Source: Deltaproteobacteria bacterium (lineage in GTDB: Bacteria; UBA10199; SPLOWO2-01-44-7). From it: a stretch of 17,909 bases of DNA. Shown piece by piece: positions 6,398 to 13,851 of this stretch; positions within the stretch are counted from its first letter, which is position 1; the number at the start of each line of letters is the position of its first letter. Location of the stretch: positions 1 through 17,909 of the forward strand of contig JACQMB010000035.1 of assembly GCA_016203765.1 (NCBI GenBank), in the 5' to 3' direction. The notes below the pieces were generated by a model. The model was not told where the DNA came from and made no database searches. It saw only the letters and a program-made list of their open reading frames with translations. Position numbers and translations under genes: made by a program.

Positions 6398-7258
6398 ATG
6401 GTAGCCGCTTTCTTTCCAACGATTCCCGTTTGCGCCACGGCCGGCATGGCCAGCGTGACCGGCGGCGTGGAGTGGTTTGAGACCGAGACGACCGGCGGGG
6501 CGGAATGGGCCGCGGCGGCGGCCCCCGACGACGACCTGTACAGCCTGGCCGGAGAGGTCCCTCTTCATTTATTGAAGCCTCTGCCTGGAATTTCGGCCCG
6601 GGTTTTTGTCGGCCAAGGATTAAGCGCCTCCGATTCCGGGACCGCCCCCCCTTCCAACCCTGCCTTGTCTCCTCCAACTCCCGTTATCCCTTTGTCCCAG
6701 GCCTCTTTGCAAAGGGAGGGATTTCAGTTGATGGGGGATGGAGAGGTGGGGATGGAGTTCGGGGAAAGCATGGAGCTTCTCGAATTGTTGGACAAACTCC
6801 CCAATGGGGATATTACCTCCAGCGGCCGGGCCGGGCTTTACGAATCAATCGAAGGCGGTCAGTGGTTAACAGCTCAAGAGCGAGACCGCGCGCGGCATTT
6901 ATTGGAAAAGCTGGACCGTTACGTTGAAAGACTTGTCGCCATGATTCGGGAGGCCGTGCCAAAAGAACGGATGTCCTTGAGCAGGATTTACCTTCGATGG
7001 AACTCGGCCTATGGCTTGAGAAAGGGGGCCGCCGCCGGTTTCCATTATGACAATATCTACGGGGTTATCAGCGTTGCCCTTGTGGGTGAAGGAACCGTCA
7101 TCGCTCACAATAATAGATATCTGCAGTCTTCCCCCGGCATTCCCGTTTTTTTGACGGGAAGATTGCGGCAGAGGGTGACTGACATCCCCGCCACCTACCA
7201 CCGCGCACCTTCCCTCGGGGGTCAGTCCCGCCTGGTATTGCTGGTGGAATTGGAATAG
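6398..7258 (+). CDS. Two-part protein: shared N-terminal region plus 2OG-Fe(II) oxygenase-like C-terminal domain
   Basis: A 286-residue protein with GGAGGG (6383-6388, preceded by C) nine bases before its ATG. Residues 1-80 resemble the N-terminus of the protein at 4005. A Pro/Ser-rich linker (about 80-103) follows, then a helical stretch (120-190). Residues 195-286 look like a double-stranded beta-helix oxygenase: H216-Y-D218 as an HxD iron site, VALVGEGTVIAHNN, PGIPVFLTG, H268 in TYHRAP as the distal histidine, and R278 in SRLVLLVE placed to bind 2-oxoglutarate. The HRAP segment recalls DUF1826-type proteins. If active it would hydroxylate or otherwise oxidise a substrate with Fe(II) and 2-oxoglutarate; the neighbouring repeat protein is a candidate partner. 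Domain assignment rests on pattern recognition and is not certain. Confidence 0.65.
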   Translation: MVAAFFPTIPVCATAGMASVTGGVEWFETETTGGAEWAAAAAPDDDLYSLAGEVPLHLLKPLPGISARVFVGQGLSASDSGTAPPSNPALSPPTPVIPLSQASLQREGFQLMGDGEVGMEFGESMELLELLDKLPNGDITSSGRAGLYESIEGGQWLTAQERDRARHLLEKLDRYVERLVAMIREAVPKERMSLSRIYLRWNSAYGLRKGAAAGFHYDNIYGVISVALVGEGTVIAHNNRYLQSSPGIPVFLTGRLRQRVTDIPATYHRAPSLGGQSRLVLLVELE

Positions 7259-7294
7259 TTCCCCGGAGGGCAGGCCCCTTGACATTCTTTTTTT

Positions 7295-7310
7295 AGGAGG
7301 GTAAGCCTCC
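7295..7310 (+). promoter_or_regulatory. guaB ribosome binding site inside a small hairpin
   Basis: AGGAGG (7295-7300) is followed by GTAAG and then CCTCC (7306-7310). GGAGG and CCTCC can pair perfectly as a five-base-pair stem with a five-base loop, hiding the Shine-Dalgarno sequence and ending three bases before the ATG at 7314. The linear spacing from AGGAGG to ATG is 13 bases, longer than the usual 5-9. A TTGACA at 7279-7284 looks like a -35, but no matching -10 is seen. Confidence 0.5.
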
Positions 7311-7313
7311 GCC

Positions 7314-8774
7314 ATGTTTGAGGTCCCCCCGCACGCATTTACCTTTGATGACTGCCTTTTATTGCCGGGTGAGAGTGAGATTTTGCCCAGTGAATGTGAT
7401 CTAACCACCTATCTAACACCTGGAATTCGCTTAACTATTCCCCTTATCAGCGCCGCCATGGATACCGTGACCGAGGCCCAAACCGCGATCGCCATGGCCC
7501 AGGCGGGTGGTATCGGGATCTTGCACCGCAACGGCGAAGGCGCGGAACAAGCCGCGTGGGTTAACAAGGTCAAAAAATCGGAGAGCGGGATGATCGTGGC
7601 GCCGATTACCGTGGAGCCCGATCAGCCGTTGCGCCAGGCCGTGCAACTTCGCAAAGAGTTGGGGATCTCCGGTTTCGTCGTCGTAAAAAATGGCAAATTG
7701 GCGGGGATTTTATCCAACCGCGATTTTCAATTTGAAGAAAATCTAAATCGTCCCATCCGTGAATGTATGACGCCGAGGGAAAAGTTGATCACCGCCCGGG
7801 AGGGTATCAAAATCGAAGAGGCCCAGCAGTTGTTGCAAGAAAATCGAATCGAAAAACTTCCCGTGGTTGATGAAAGAAATAATCTGAAGGGTTTGATCAC
7901 CAGCAAGGATTTGGCGAAGTCGAGAAAGTTTCCGCACGCCACCAAAGATGCCTACGGCCGTCTCCGGGTGGGAGCGGCGGTGGGCACCGGCGCCAAAGAA
8001 ATCGATCGAGCCGGGGGGCTGGTCAACGCCGGCTGTGACGTGCTGGTCATCGACACCGCCCACGGACATGCCCGTTCGGTCGTGGAGACATTGAAAAGTT
8101 GCGTAAAAAATTATCCCAAGACCCCGATCATCGCCGGTAACGTGGCCACGCAAGCAGGGGCGCAGGCCTTGATCGATGCGGGGGCGCACGCGATCAAAGT
8201 GGGAATGGGACCGGGCTCCATTTGCACCACGCGGATGATTGCCGGCGTGGGGGTCCCCCAGTTGAGCGCCATTCAATGGGCTTCCCAGGCCTCAGCGGCG
8301 GCCGGCGTTTCGATCATTGCCGACGGCGGAATCAAATTTTCGGGAGACATCGTCAAGGCCCTGGCCGCGGGGGCGCAAACGGTGATGATCGGTTCGCTCT
8401 TTGCCGGCACGGACGAGGCGCCGGGGGATGTGGTTTTGTATCAGGGCCGAAGCTACAAGGTTTATCGGGGGATGGGTTCTTTATCGGCCATGCAATGCGG
8501 CGGGCGCGATCGTTATTTTCAGGGGGATGTCCCCTTGAGTAAATTGGTGCCGGAGGGAATTGAAGGCCGAGTTCCCCATCGGGGTAAACTGCTCGATGTG
8601 ATCCATCAATTAACGGGCGGCGTTCGTGCCGGAATGGGCTACGTGGGGGCGGCCGACCTGAAAAGTTTAAGGGAAAAGGCAAAATTTGTCCGCGTCTCCG
8701 CCTCCGGCCTGAAGGAGTCGCATGTGCATGATGTGATTATCACGCAAGAGGCGCCGAACTACCGTTTGGAATAG
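7314..8774 (+). CDS. guaB: IMP dehydrogenase
   Basis: A 486-residue IMP dehydrogenase, which oxidises IMP to XMP with NAD+, the committed step to guanine nucleotides. The beta/alpha-barrel is split by a pair of CBS domains (about residues 97-205, including SGFVVVKNGKLAGILSNRD and EKLPVVDERNNLKGLITSKD), which normally bind adenine or guanine nucleotides and tune activity. The catalytic Cys304 lies in GMGPGSICTTR; NAD-binding and phosphate-binding motifs include IDTAHGH, IADGGIKFSGDIVKALAAGA, and the mobile flap R400-Y401 in GGRDRYFQ. The start agrees with the usual N-terminus ending in FTFDDCLLLP. Full length. It is followed two bases later by guaA, so the two enzymes of the branch are co-expressed. 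Its ribosome binding site lies in a hairpin (7295-7310). Confidence 0.97.
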   Translation: MFEVPPHAFTFDDCLLLPGESEILPSECDLTTYLTPGIRLTIPLISAAMDTVTEAQTAIAMAQAGGIGILHRNGEGAEQAAWVNKVKKSESGMIVAPITVEPDQPLRQAVQLRKELGISGFVVVKNGKLAGILSNRDFQFEENLNRPIRECMTPREKLITAREGIKIEEAQQLLQENRIEKLPVVDERNNLKGLITSKDLAKSRKFPHATKDAYGRLRVGAAVGTGAKEIDRAGGLVNAGCDVLVIDTAHGHARSVVETLKSCVKNYPKTPIIAGNVATQAGAQALIDAGAHAIKVGMGPGSICTTRMIAGVGVPQLSAIQWASQASAAAGVSIIADGGIKFSGDIVKALAAGAQTVMIGSLFAGTDEAPGDVVLYQGRSYKVYRGMGSLSAMQCGGRDRYFQGDVPLSKLVPEGIEGRVPHRGKLLDVIHQLTGGVRAGMGYVGAADLKSLREKAKFVRVSASGLKESHVHDVIITQEAPNYRLE

Positions 8775-8775
8775 A

Positions 8776-10323
8776 ATGATTTCACCTGAGGCATCACGCA
8801 TTCTTATTTTAGATTTCGGATCCCAATACACGCAACTCATTGCGCGCCGGATTCGGGAGGCGCACGTCTATTGTGAGATCGAGTCGTACAACTATCCGAT
8901 CGAGGCGATTAGAAAATTCAATCCCGGCGGAATTATTTTGTCGGGGGGGCCCGCCTCGGTCTTCGCGGACAAGGCCCCCAAACCGAACCCCGAAATTTTT
9001 CATCTCGGCGTTCCGATGCTCGGTATTTGCTATGGGATGCAGTTGATCGTGCAGGCCGCCGGCGGGGCGGTGGCCGCCACCGACCAGCGGGAGTTTGGCC
9101 GGGCGGAAATCACTTACCAGCCGGGGGATCCTTTGTTTCAAGGTCTTGGCAATCCGATGCCGGTCTGGATGAGCCATTGTGACCGGGTGCAAAAACTTCC
9201 CGCCGGTTATCTGGCCGTGGCCCAAACCGAAAACTCCCCCATCGCCGCCTTCTGCGATCCAAAACGTAGGGTCTACGGGCTTCAATTTCATCCCGAGGTC
9301 TCCCACACGCCGGAGGGTACGGAACTGATTGAAAATTTTCTGTTTCAAATCTGCAAGATGCAACCCTCCTGGACGATGGAGTCTTACGCCCAGAAAGCGA
9401 TTGAGGAGATCCGCAAACAGGTGGGGGACGGAAAAGTGATCTGCGCCCTCTCCGGCGGGGTCGATTCTTCGGTGGCGGCGGTCTTGATCCACAAGGCGAT
9501 CGGCGACCGGCTGACCTGCATCTTTGTCAACAACGGTTTGCTTAGAAAAGATGAAGCCGGCAAGGTGGAGAAGGTTTTTACCCACACCTTTCACATTCCT
9601 TTAGTGTCGGTGGACGCGGAAGAACGGTTTTTGAAAAAGTTGCGAGGGGTGACGGATCCCGAGGCCAAACGCAAAATCATCGGCAACGAATTTTTCGCCG
9701 TCTTTGACGAGGAGGCCCGCCGGATTAAAGACGTGGATTTTTTGGCGCAGGGGACGCTGTATCCCGACGTGATCGAGTCGGTTTCGTTTAAAGGTCCTTC
9801 GGCCGTGATCAAAAGCCATCATAATGTGGGGGGACTTCCGGAAAAAATGGGGTTGAAACTGGTGGAGCCCCTGCGGGAGCTTTTCAAGGATGAGGTCCGC
9901 GAGCTGGGCAACACCCTGGGGATACCGGCGGAAGTAACCAGCCGGCAACCGTTTCCCGGCCCCGGCCTGGCCATTCGGATCATCGGCGAGGTCACCGCCG
10001 AACGGCTGAAGGTACTCCGCCAGGCCGACGACGTGATGATGCAGGAAATCAAACGCGCGCAACTTTACGACAAGGTTTGGCAGACCTTTTGCATCTTATT
10101 GCCGGTCAAAACGGTCGGTGTGATGGGGGATGAGAGGACCTACGAAAACGTGGCCGCCTTCCGCGCGGTGGAAAGCCTCGACGGGATGACGGCCGATTGG
10201 GCGAGGCTTCCTTATGATTTATTGGCAAAGATTTCCAACCGGATTATCAATGAGGTGAAGGGGATCAACCGTGTGGTCCTCGACATTTCCTCCAAACCCC
10301 CGGCCACGATTGAGTGGGAGTGA
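8776..10323 (+). CDS. guaA: GMP synthase (glutamine-hydrolysing)
   Basis: A complete 515-residue GMP synthase, which aminates XMP to GMP with ATP and glutamine. The N-terminal class I glutamine amidotransferase domain has nucleophile Cys85 in GICYGMQL and His172/Glu174 in LQFHPEVSHT. The ATP pyrophosphatase domain follows, with the PP-loop SGGVDSS at 226-232, and the C-terminal dimerisation/XMP-binding part includes RQPFPGPGLAIRI and the ending SKPPATIEWE, the standard terminus of GuaA. It sits two bases after guaB. Its 3' end is unusually close to the radical SAM gene that follows: the GGGAG (10316-10320) coding for its last residues also serves as a plausible ribosome binding site for that gene. 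Confidence 0.97.
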   Translation: MISPEASRILILDFGSQYTQLIARRIREAHVYCEIESYNYPIEAIRKFNPGGIILSGGPASVFADKAPKPNPEIFHLGVPMLGICYGMQLIVQAAGGAVAATDQREFGRAEITYQPGDPLFQGLGNPMPVWMSHCDRVQKLPAGYLAVAQTENSPIAAFCDPKRRVYGLQFHPEVSHTPEGTELIENFLFQICKMQPSWTMESYAQKAIEEIRKQVGDGKVICALSGGVDSSVAAVLIHKAIGDRLTCIFVNNGLLRKDEAGKVEKVFTHTFHIPLVSVDAEERFLKKLRGVTDPEAKRKIIGNEFFAVFDEEARRIKDVDFLAQGTLYPDVIESVSFKGPSAVIKSHHNVGGLPEKMGLKLVEPLRELFKDEVRELGNTLGIPAEVTSRQPFPGPGLAIRIIGEVTAERLKVLRQADDVMMQEIKRAQLYDKVWQTFCILLPVKTVGVMGDERTYENVAAFRAVESLDGMTADWARLPYDLLAKISNRIINEVKGINRVVLDISSKPPATIEWE

Positions 10324-10327
10324 AACC

Positions 10328-11212
10328 TTGTTTGGAAAAATAACCGACCGCCCCTATCCGTTAAACGGCCAGTGGGAGCTGACCTGCCGGTGTAATCTCA
10401 AATGCCTGATGTGCTACACCGATCCCTTCAACACGCCGGAGCGGATCCGGCGGGAACTAGACTTCAACGAAATTTGCCGGATTTTGGATGAGCTCCATGA
10501 GGAGGGATGTCTTTACCTTTGTTTCACGGGCGGCGAGCCGTTTGCGCGACGCGATTTTTTGGACATCTACGCCTATGCCAGGCAAAAGGGTTTTTTGCTG
10601 ACCGTTTTCACCAACGGAACGCTGATCACGCCGGAGGTTGCCGATTTTCTCAAGGCCCGTCCTCCCCGCATGATCGAGATCAGTTGGCACGGTTTTGCCA
10701 AGGAGTCTTTTGAAAAAATCACGCAGGGAAAAAATTCTTATGAGCGTTTTAGGGAAGCGGTCCGGCTTCTTGAGGAAAGGAATCTGCCGCTGACTTTCAA
10801 AACCACCGGGATGACGCTCAACCGGGACGAAATTTTCAAGATCAAAAATGAGGTCCGTAAGATGGGGGAGCATGTGCAATACCGGTTCGGCTCCGACGTC
10901 ATTCCCCGCCTCGACGGGTCCATCGATGTCTTCGGCTATCAACTGCCGGCGGCCGAGATTGAAGCGATCGAGGCGGCCGACCCGGAGTTTAGTGCCGACC
11001 GGGAAAATCAGGACCGCCAACGGCGCGAGACCCTTGCCAAAAAGGGGGACCGTTGTGGCGGGGGGTATCACAAATTTCACATCGACGCCTACGGGATGCT
11101 TCAGCTTTGTTCGGGAAACCGACGGGAGGGCTATGATCTCCGGAAGGGTTCTTTCCGGCACGGATTTTACGAAGTTTTGCCTTGTTTTCCCTGCCCGAAA
11201 AGGTCTAGATGA
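10328..11212 (+). CDS. Radical SAM/SPASM-type peptide maturase 1, with shortened SPASM region
   Basis: I place the start at TTG 10328, seven bases after GGGAG; the longer reading from 10271 would overlap guaA by 53 bases and adds no recognisable sequence. The 294-residue product has the radical SAM [4Fe-4S] motif C22-x3-C26-x2-C29 (RCNLKCLMCY), TGGE at 67-70 and a TNGT strand, as in PqqE/AlbA-like enzymes that modify peptides using 5'-deoxyadenosyl radicals. The SPASM-like region has C243, C261, C286 and C289 and then stops at KRSR; the final CxxxxxC and last cysteine seen in its two cluster relatives (12817, 14763) are absent. Neither alternative frame restores them. The start matches that of the gene at 12817, with the same spacing to the first cysteine. 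Likely role: modifying the peptide at 15851. Confidence 0.87.
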   Translation: MFGKITDRPYPLNGQWELTCRCNLKCLMCYTDPFNTPERIRRELDFNEICRILDELHEEGCLYLCFTGGEPFARRDFLDIYAYARQKGFLLTVFTNGTLITPEVADFLKARPPRMIEISWHGFAKESFEKITQGKNSYERFREAVRLLEERNLPLTFKTTGMTLNRDEIFKIKNEVRKMGEHVQYRFGSDVIPRLDGSIDVFGYQLPAAEIEAIEAADPEFSADRENQDRQRRETLAKKGDRCGGGYHKFHIDAYGMLQLCSGNRREGYDLRKGSFRHGFYEVLPCFPCPKRSR

Positions 11213-11215
11213 GTC

Positions 11216-11521
11216 ATGGCTTCCCCGTTGGATATTTCCTTTGAACACGATGCTTCGATTGTGGCCCGCGTGGTCGCCGGCGAACTTATTTTGGTTCCCC
11301 TGACGCCGGGCGGGGCCGGCAAGGAACCGTTCCTCTACACCCTGGATGACGTTGCGGCCTTCCTTTGGGAACAGATGGATGGAAGGCGGACCGGAAGGGA
11401 TTTGGCGGCCGTCCTTCAGAAAAAATACGAGGTGGACCCCGCCCGGGCTGAAAAAGACACGCTGATTTTTTTGGAAGAGTTGAGAACGATCGAGGCGATC
11501 CATCCCGTCGCTGTGAAGTAA
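11216..11521 (+). CDS. PqqD-family RiPP precursor recognition protein
   Basis: This 101-residue protein has the PqqD fold pattern: short beta strands (IVARVVAGELILVPL, residues 15-29; FLYTLDDVAAFLWEQMDG, 39-56), then helices with RTGRDLAAVLQKKYEVD (58-74) and AEKDTLIFLEELRTIEAI (78-95). Stand-alone PqqD proteins (RiPP recognition elements) bind the leader of a precursor peptide and deliver it to a radical SAM enzyme. It starts three bases after the first radical SAM gene and is followed by the cupin-like gene 17 bases later, so it sits within the maturation operon. The natural client is the 73-residue peptide encoded at 15851. The reading frame and family are clear; the client is inferred. 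Confidence 0.88.
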   Translation: MASPLDISFEHDASIVARVVAGELILVPLTPGGAGKEPFLYTLDDVAAFLWEQMDGRRTGRDLAAVLQKKYEVDPARAEKDTLIFLEELRTIEAIHPVAVK

Positions 11522-11538
11522 AAAAAGGGAAAAACGGA

Positions 11539-12744
11539 ATGGGCGATTTTGTCAAAGCCGTCGCCTCCCTGGGCGAGACGATCAGCCGGCGGTTGCGAAA
11601 GGCGGGAGGAGGGCTTTCCCCTCTTTCCAGTCTGGCCGCGGAGGCCCTTCGGGAGCATCGAAGCGGCCTTCGTTTCAACATGGAGGCTTTTCTCCGCTCC
11701 TTTTGGAAGGTAAAAAAACTCCCCAAACAGCTCTCACCCCACGGCGGATTCGGACAGCCGCCGATTACGCTCTATCGCGATAAACAGTTTCTCATCGACA
11801 TTTATTTTTGGGTGACTCCGCAAATCAGCATTCATTCCCACGCGTTCCGGGGCGCCTTTGCCGTTCTGCAGGGGAAGAGTCTCCATTGCGAATACACGTT
11901 TCAGGTCAAAAAGGATTTTGGTGATCAAGTTCAGCTGGGTGATCTGAATTTGAAGGCGACCCATTTGCTCCGGGAAGGGGATGTGGAGGAAATTTTGCCC
12001 GGTCCCGACTTTATTCATCAGGTCTGGCATATCAGTTTCCCGACCGTTTCCCTGGCGGTGCGTACCAGGGAATCGATCCCCCAATACACCTATTTCAAAC
12101 CTCATCTGGCCATCCCCGCTTTTCTGCCCGTCCTGGACGCCGTCACGATGAAGAAGATGATGACCCTCTTCATGCTCCACCGAATCGGTCACCCCTTGCA
12201 GGATGACCACCTGCGGACGTTGATTGCAAAGGCTGTTCCCGCGCGGGCCATCCTTTGTCTTTTGTCCTATTTCCAGTCGACGCAAGACCTCGACCGTCTC
12301 CGGAAAGTGATGCAAAAAACCCCCGCCTTGGCGGAATGGGCCCCTTATCTTCTTTCCTCCTTCGCCCGCATGCAGGAGACACGCACAAACTGGGATCGAC
12401 TCGAAGCGGAGGGGGATCGATTGTTGACGGCCCTCCTCCACTCCGTGACCGACCGAAGGGAAATGGAGCGGCTGGTCCGTGGCTACGCCCCCGCCGAACC
12501 CCCTGCCGAATGGATCCTGACGCGCTTGAAAAAACTGATCCACAATAAAACCCTGGGATTTGAATTCAATGACACCGCCTGGGAAATTTTTGAACGGCTC
12601 TATCAGGGAGAGACCGAAGCGTCGATTTGCGGGCGCATTTCCAAAAAATATGCCGTGGGAAAGGGGGCCTCCCTCCAAAAAGAGATCCGGGACTGTCGGG
12701 CAAAACTGACCTCCCTTCCGCTACTCAAACCGATGTTGGCTTGA
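11539..12744 (+). CDS. Cupin-like protein with a possible PqqD-like C-terminal tail
   Basis: A 401-residue protein with AAGGGA (11525-11530) eight bases before ATG 11539. Residues 85-175 look like a cupin: FLIDIYFWVTPQISIHSHAF with H99 and H101, GAFAVLQGKSLHCEYTF (E118), then LREGDVEEILPGPDFIHQVWHI with H160 and H164 and PTVSLAVRT. H-x-H, a glutamate and a later histidine are a typical cupin metal site, so a metal-dependent oxygenase or isomerase is possible. The middle (about 195-330) is helical and unrecognised. The last 60 residues (FNDTAWEIFERLYQGET, then ISKKYAV and a final helix ending LTSLPLL) follow the helical half of PqqD, hinting at a second peptide-recognition element. It sits between PqqD and the second radical SAM gene, which supports a role in the same pathway. 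Enzymatic activity unproven. Confidence 0.65.
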   Translation: MGDFVKAVASLGETISRRLRKAGGGLSPLSSLAAEALREHRSGLRFNMEAFLRSFWKVKKLPKQLSPHGGFGQPPITLYRDKQFLIDIYFWVTPQISIHSHAFRGAFAVLQGKSLHCEYTFQVKKDFGDQVQLGDLNLKATHLLREGDVEEILPGPDFIHQVWHISFPTVSLAVRTRESIPQYTYFKPHLAIPAFLPVLDAVTMKKMMTLFMLHRIGHPLQDDHLRTLIAKAVPARAILCLLSYFQSTQDLDRLRKVMQKTPALAEWAPYLLSSFARMQETRTNWDRLEAEGDRLLTALLHSVTDRREMERLVRGYAPAEPPAEWILTRLKKLIHNKTLGFEFNDTAWEIFERLYQGETEASICGRISKKYAVGKGASLQKEIRDCRAKLTSLPLLKPMLA

Positions 12745-12816
12745 CGTTGCCCGAACTCTCGGCTTATATGCTTTCCCATTATCCGCGAGGAACTCTATAA
12801 AAATTTCAGCCGGCGG

Positions 12817-13839
12817 GTGTTTAACCGGAGCGTGGCGGGGCAACTCCCCACCCGCGTGCAGTTTGAGCTGACCTACCGGTGCAACATCCATTGCGTTCAC
12901 TGCTACACGGACCCCTTCAATGCGCTCCCTCACTTACGCCGGGAGCTGGCGCTGGAGGAAATTTTAAGGATTTTGGACGAATTGAAGGCCGCGGGCGTTT
13001 TTTGGATCACCCTGACCGGCGGGGAGGCTTTTGTTCATCCGCAGTTCAGAAAAATCTATCTCGAGGCCGGAAAAAGGGGATTTATTCTCCATCTTTACAC
13101 CAACGCGACGACGGTGACTGAGGATTTGGCCGATTTTCTGGCGGAACATCCCCCCTTCACCATCGACGTGAGTTGTCACGGGGCGACGGAGGAGACCTTT
13201 GAGCGGATCACGCAGGTCAGAGGCTCGTTTAAACGCTTTCAAGAGGGGGTGCGGCGGATTTTGCGGCGCAATCTCCCTTTAAAAATTAAGACCAAGGCGA
13301 TGACCGAAAACCGCCATGAGCTCAACAAAATAAAGGCGTGGGTGGAAGGCCTGGGACAAAAATTTAACCTTTACACCACGATTCATCCCCGCCTGAACGG
13401 CGACCTTTCTTCCACCGCCTACCGGCTCTCCCCAGAGGAAATTTTGGATTTGGAGCAGTCAGACCTTCCTGTGGAGCAGGAAACCGATCGTTGCCAGAAG
13501 GAATTGTTTCCATCCCCGCCGCCGGACGACCGGTTGTTTCGCTGTGGTTGCGGGACCAACTCCTGCACCATCTCTCCCTATGGAGTGCTTCGGGCCTGCA
13601 CGCATACCACCTGGCCACAACGCGATCTGAAAACGATGCTGTTCCAACAGGCATTTTCGGAGTTGGCAAAAGAAATTCGGCAGGCCGTCTATCGGGGGGA
13701 TACCCCCTGCCGAAGCTGTCATGTCTACCGGTTTTGCGACAAAAATCCGGTTACCGCCCGGATCGAGGCCGGCTCAATGGAAGCCCCGGTGGAACACTAC
13801 TGCGACCTGGCCTACGGACGGGCGGAAAGGATGGGATAG
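12817..13839 (+). CDS. Radical SAM/SPASM peptide maturase 2
   Basis: Read from GTG 12817, this 340-residue protein has the radical SAM motif C22-x3-C26-x2-C29 (RCNIHCVHCY), TGGE at 67-70, TNAT, and a full SPASM region binding auxiliary iron-sulfur clusters: C243, C245, C250, C261, C298, C301, C307 and C329. It is close in style to the protein at 10328 (same DPFN, CHGATEETFERITQ, and cysteine position) and less so to that at 14763. The start is uncertain: there is no Shine-Dalgarno site, and the in-frame sequence upstream to 12778 (IIREELYKNFSRRV) looks coding but offers only ATT, ATA or ATC starts. A member of a peptide-modifying enzyme set; expected to form a thioether or carbon-carbon crosslink or epimerise its substrate, which cannot be decided from sequence. 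Confidence 0.9.
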   Translation: MFNRSVAGQLPTRVQFELTYRCNIHCVHCYTDPFNALPHLRRELALEEILRILDELKAAGVFWITLTGGEAFVHPQFRKIYLEAGKRGFILHLYTNATTVTEDLADFLAEHPPFTIDVSCHGATEETFERITQVRGSFKRFQEGVRRILRRNLPLKIKTKAMTENRHELNKIKAWVEGLGQKFNLYTTIHPRLNGDLSSTAYRLSPEEILDLEQSDLPVEQETDRCQKELFPSPPPDDRLFRCGCGTNSCTISPYGVLRACTHTTWPQRDLKTMLFQQAFSELAKEIRQAVYRGDTPCRSCHVYRFCDKNPVTARIEAGSMEAPVEHYCDLAYGRAERMG

Positions 13840-13851
13840 GGAAACAGGCTT

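Noticed and set aside
7279..7307. Promoter with TTGACA at 7279-7284 for guaB
   Set aside because: The hexamer 17 bases on is TAAGCC, a poor -10, and it would place the start of transcription about at the ATG; not enough to call a promoter.
11190..11260. Frameshift at the end of radical SAM 1 that would extend the SPASM region
   Set aside because: Both other frames across the stop were read; neither gives the expected CxxxxxC and final cysteine, and the PqqD gene starts three bases after the stop.
10457..11503. 348-residue minus-strand open frame opposite radical SAM 1 and PqqD
   Set aside because: It spans two clearly recognised plus-strand genes and their junction, and has no motif of its own.
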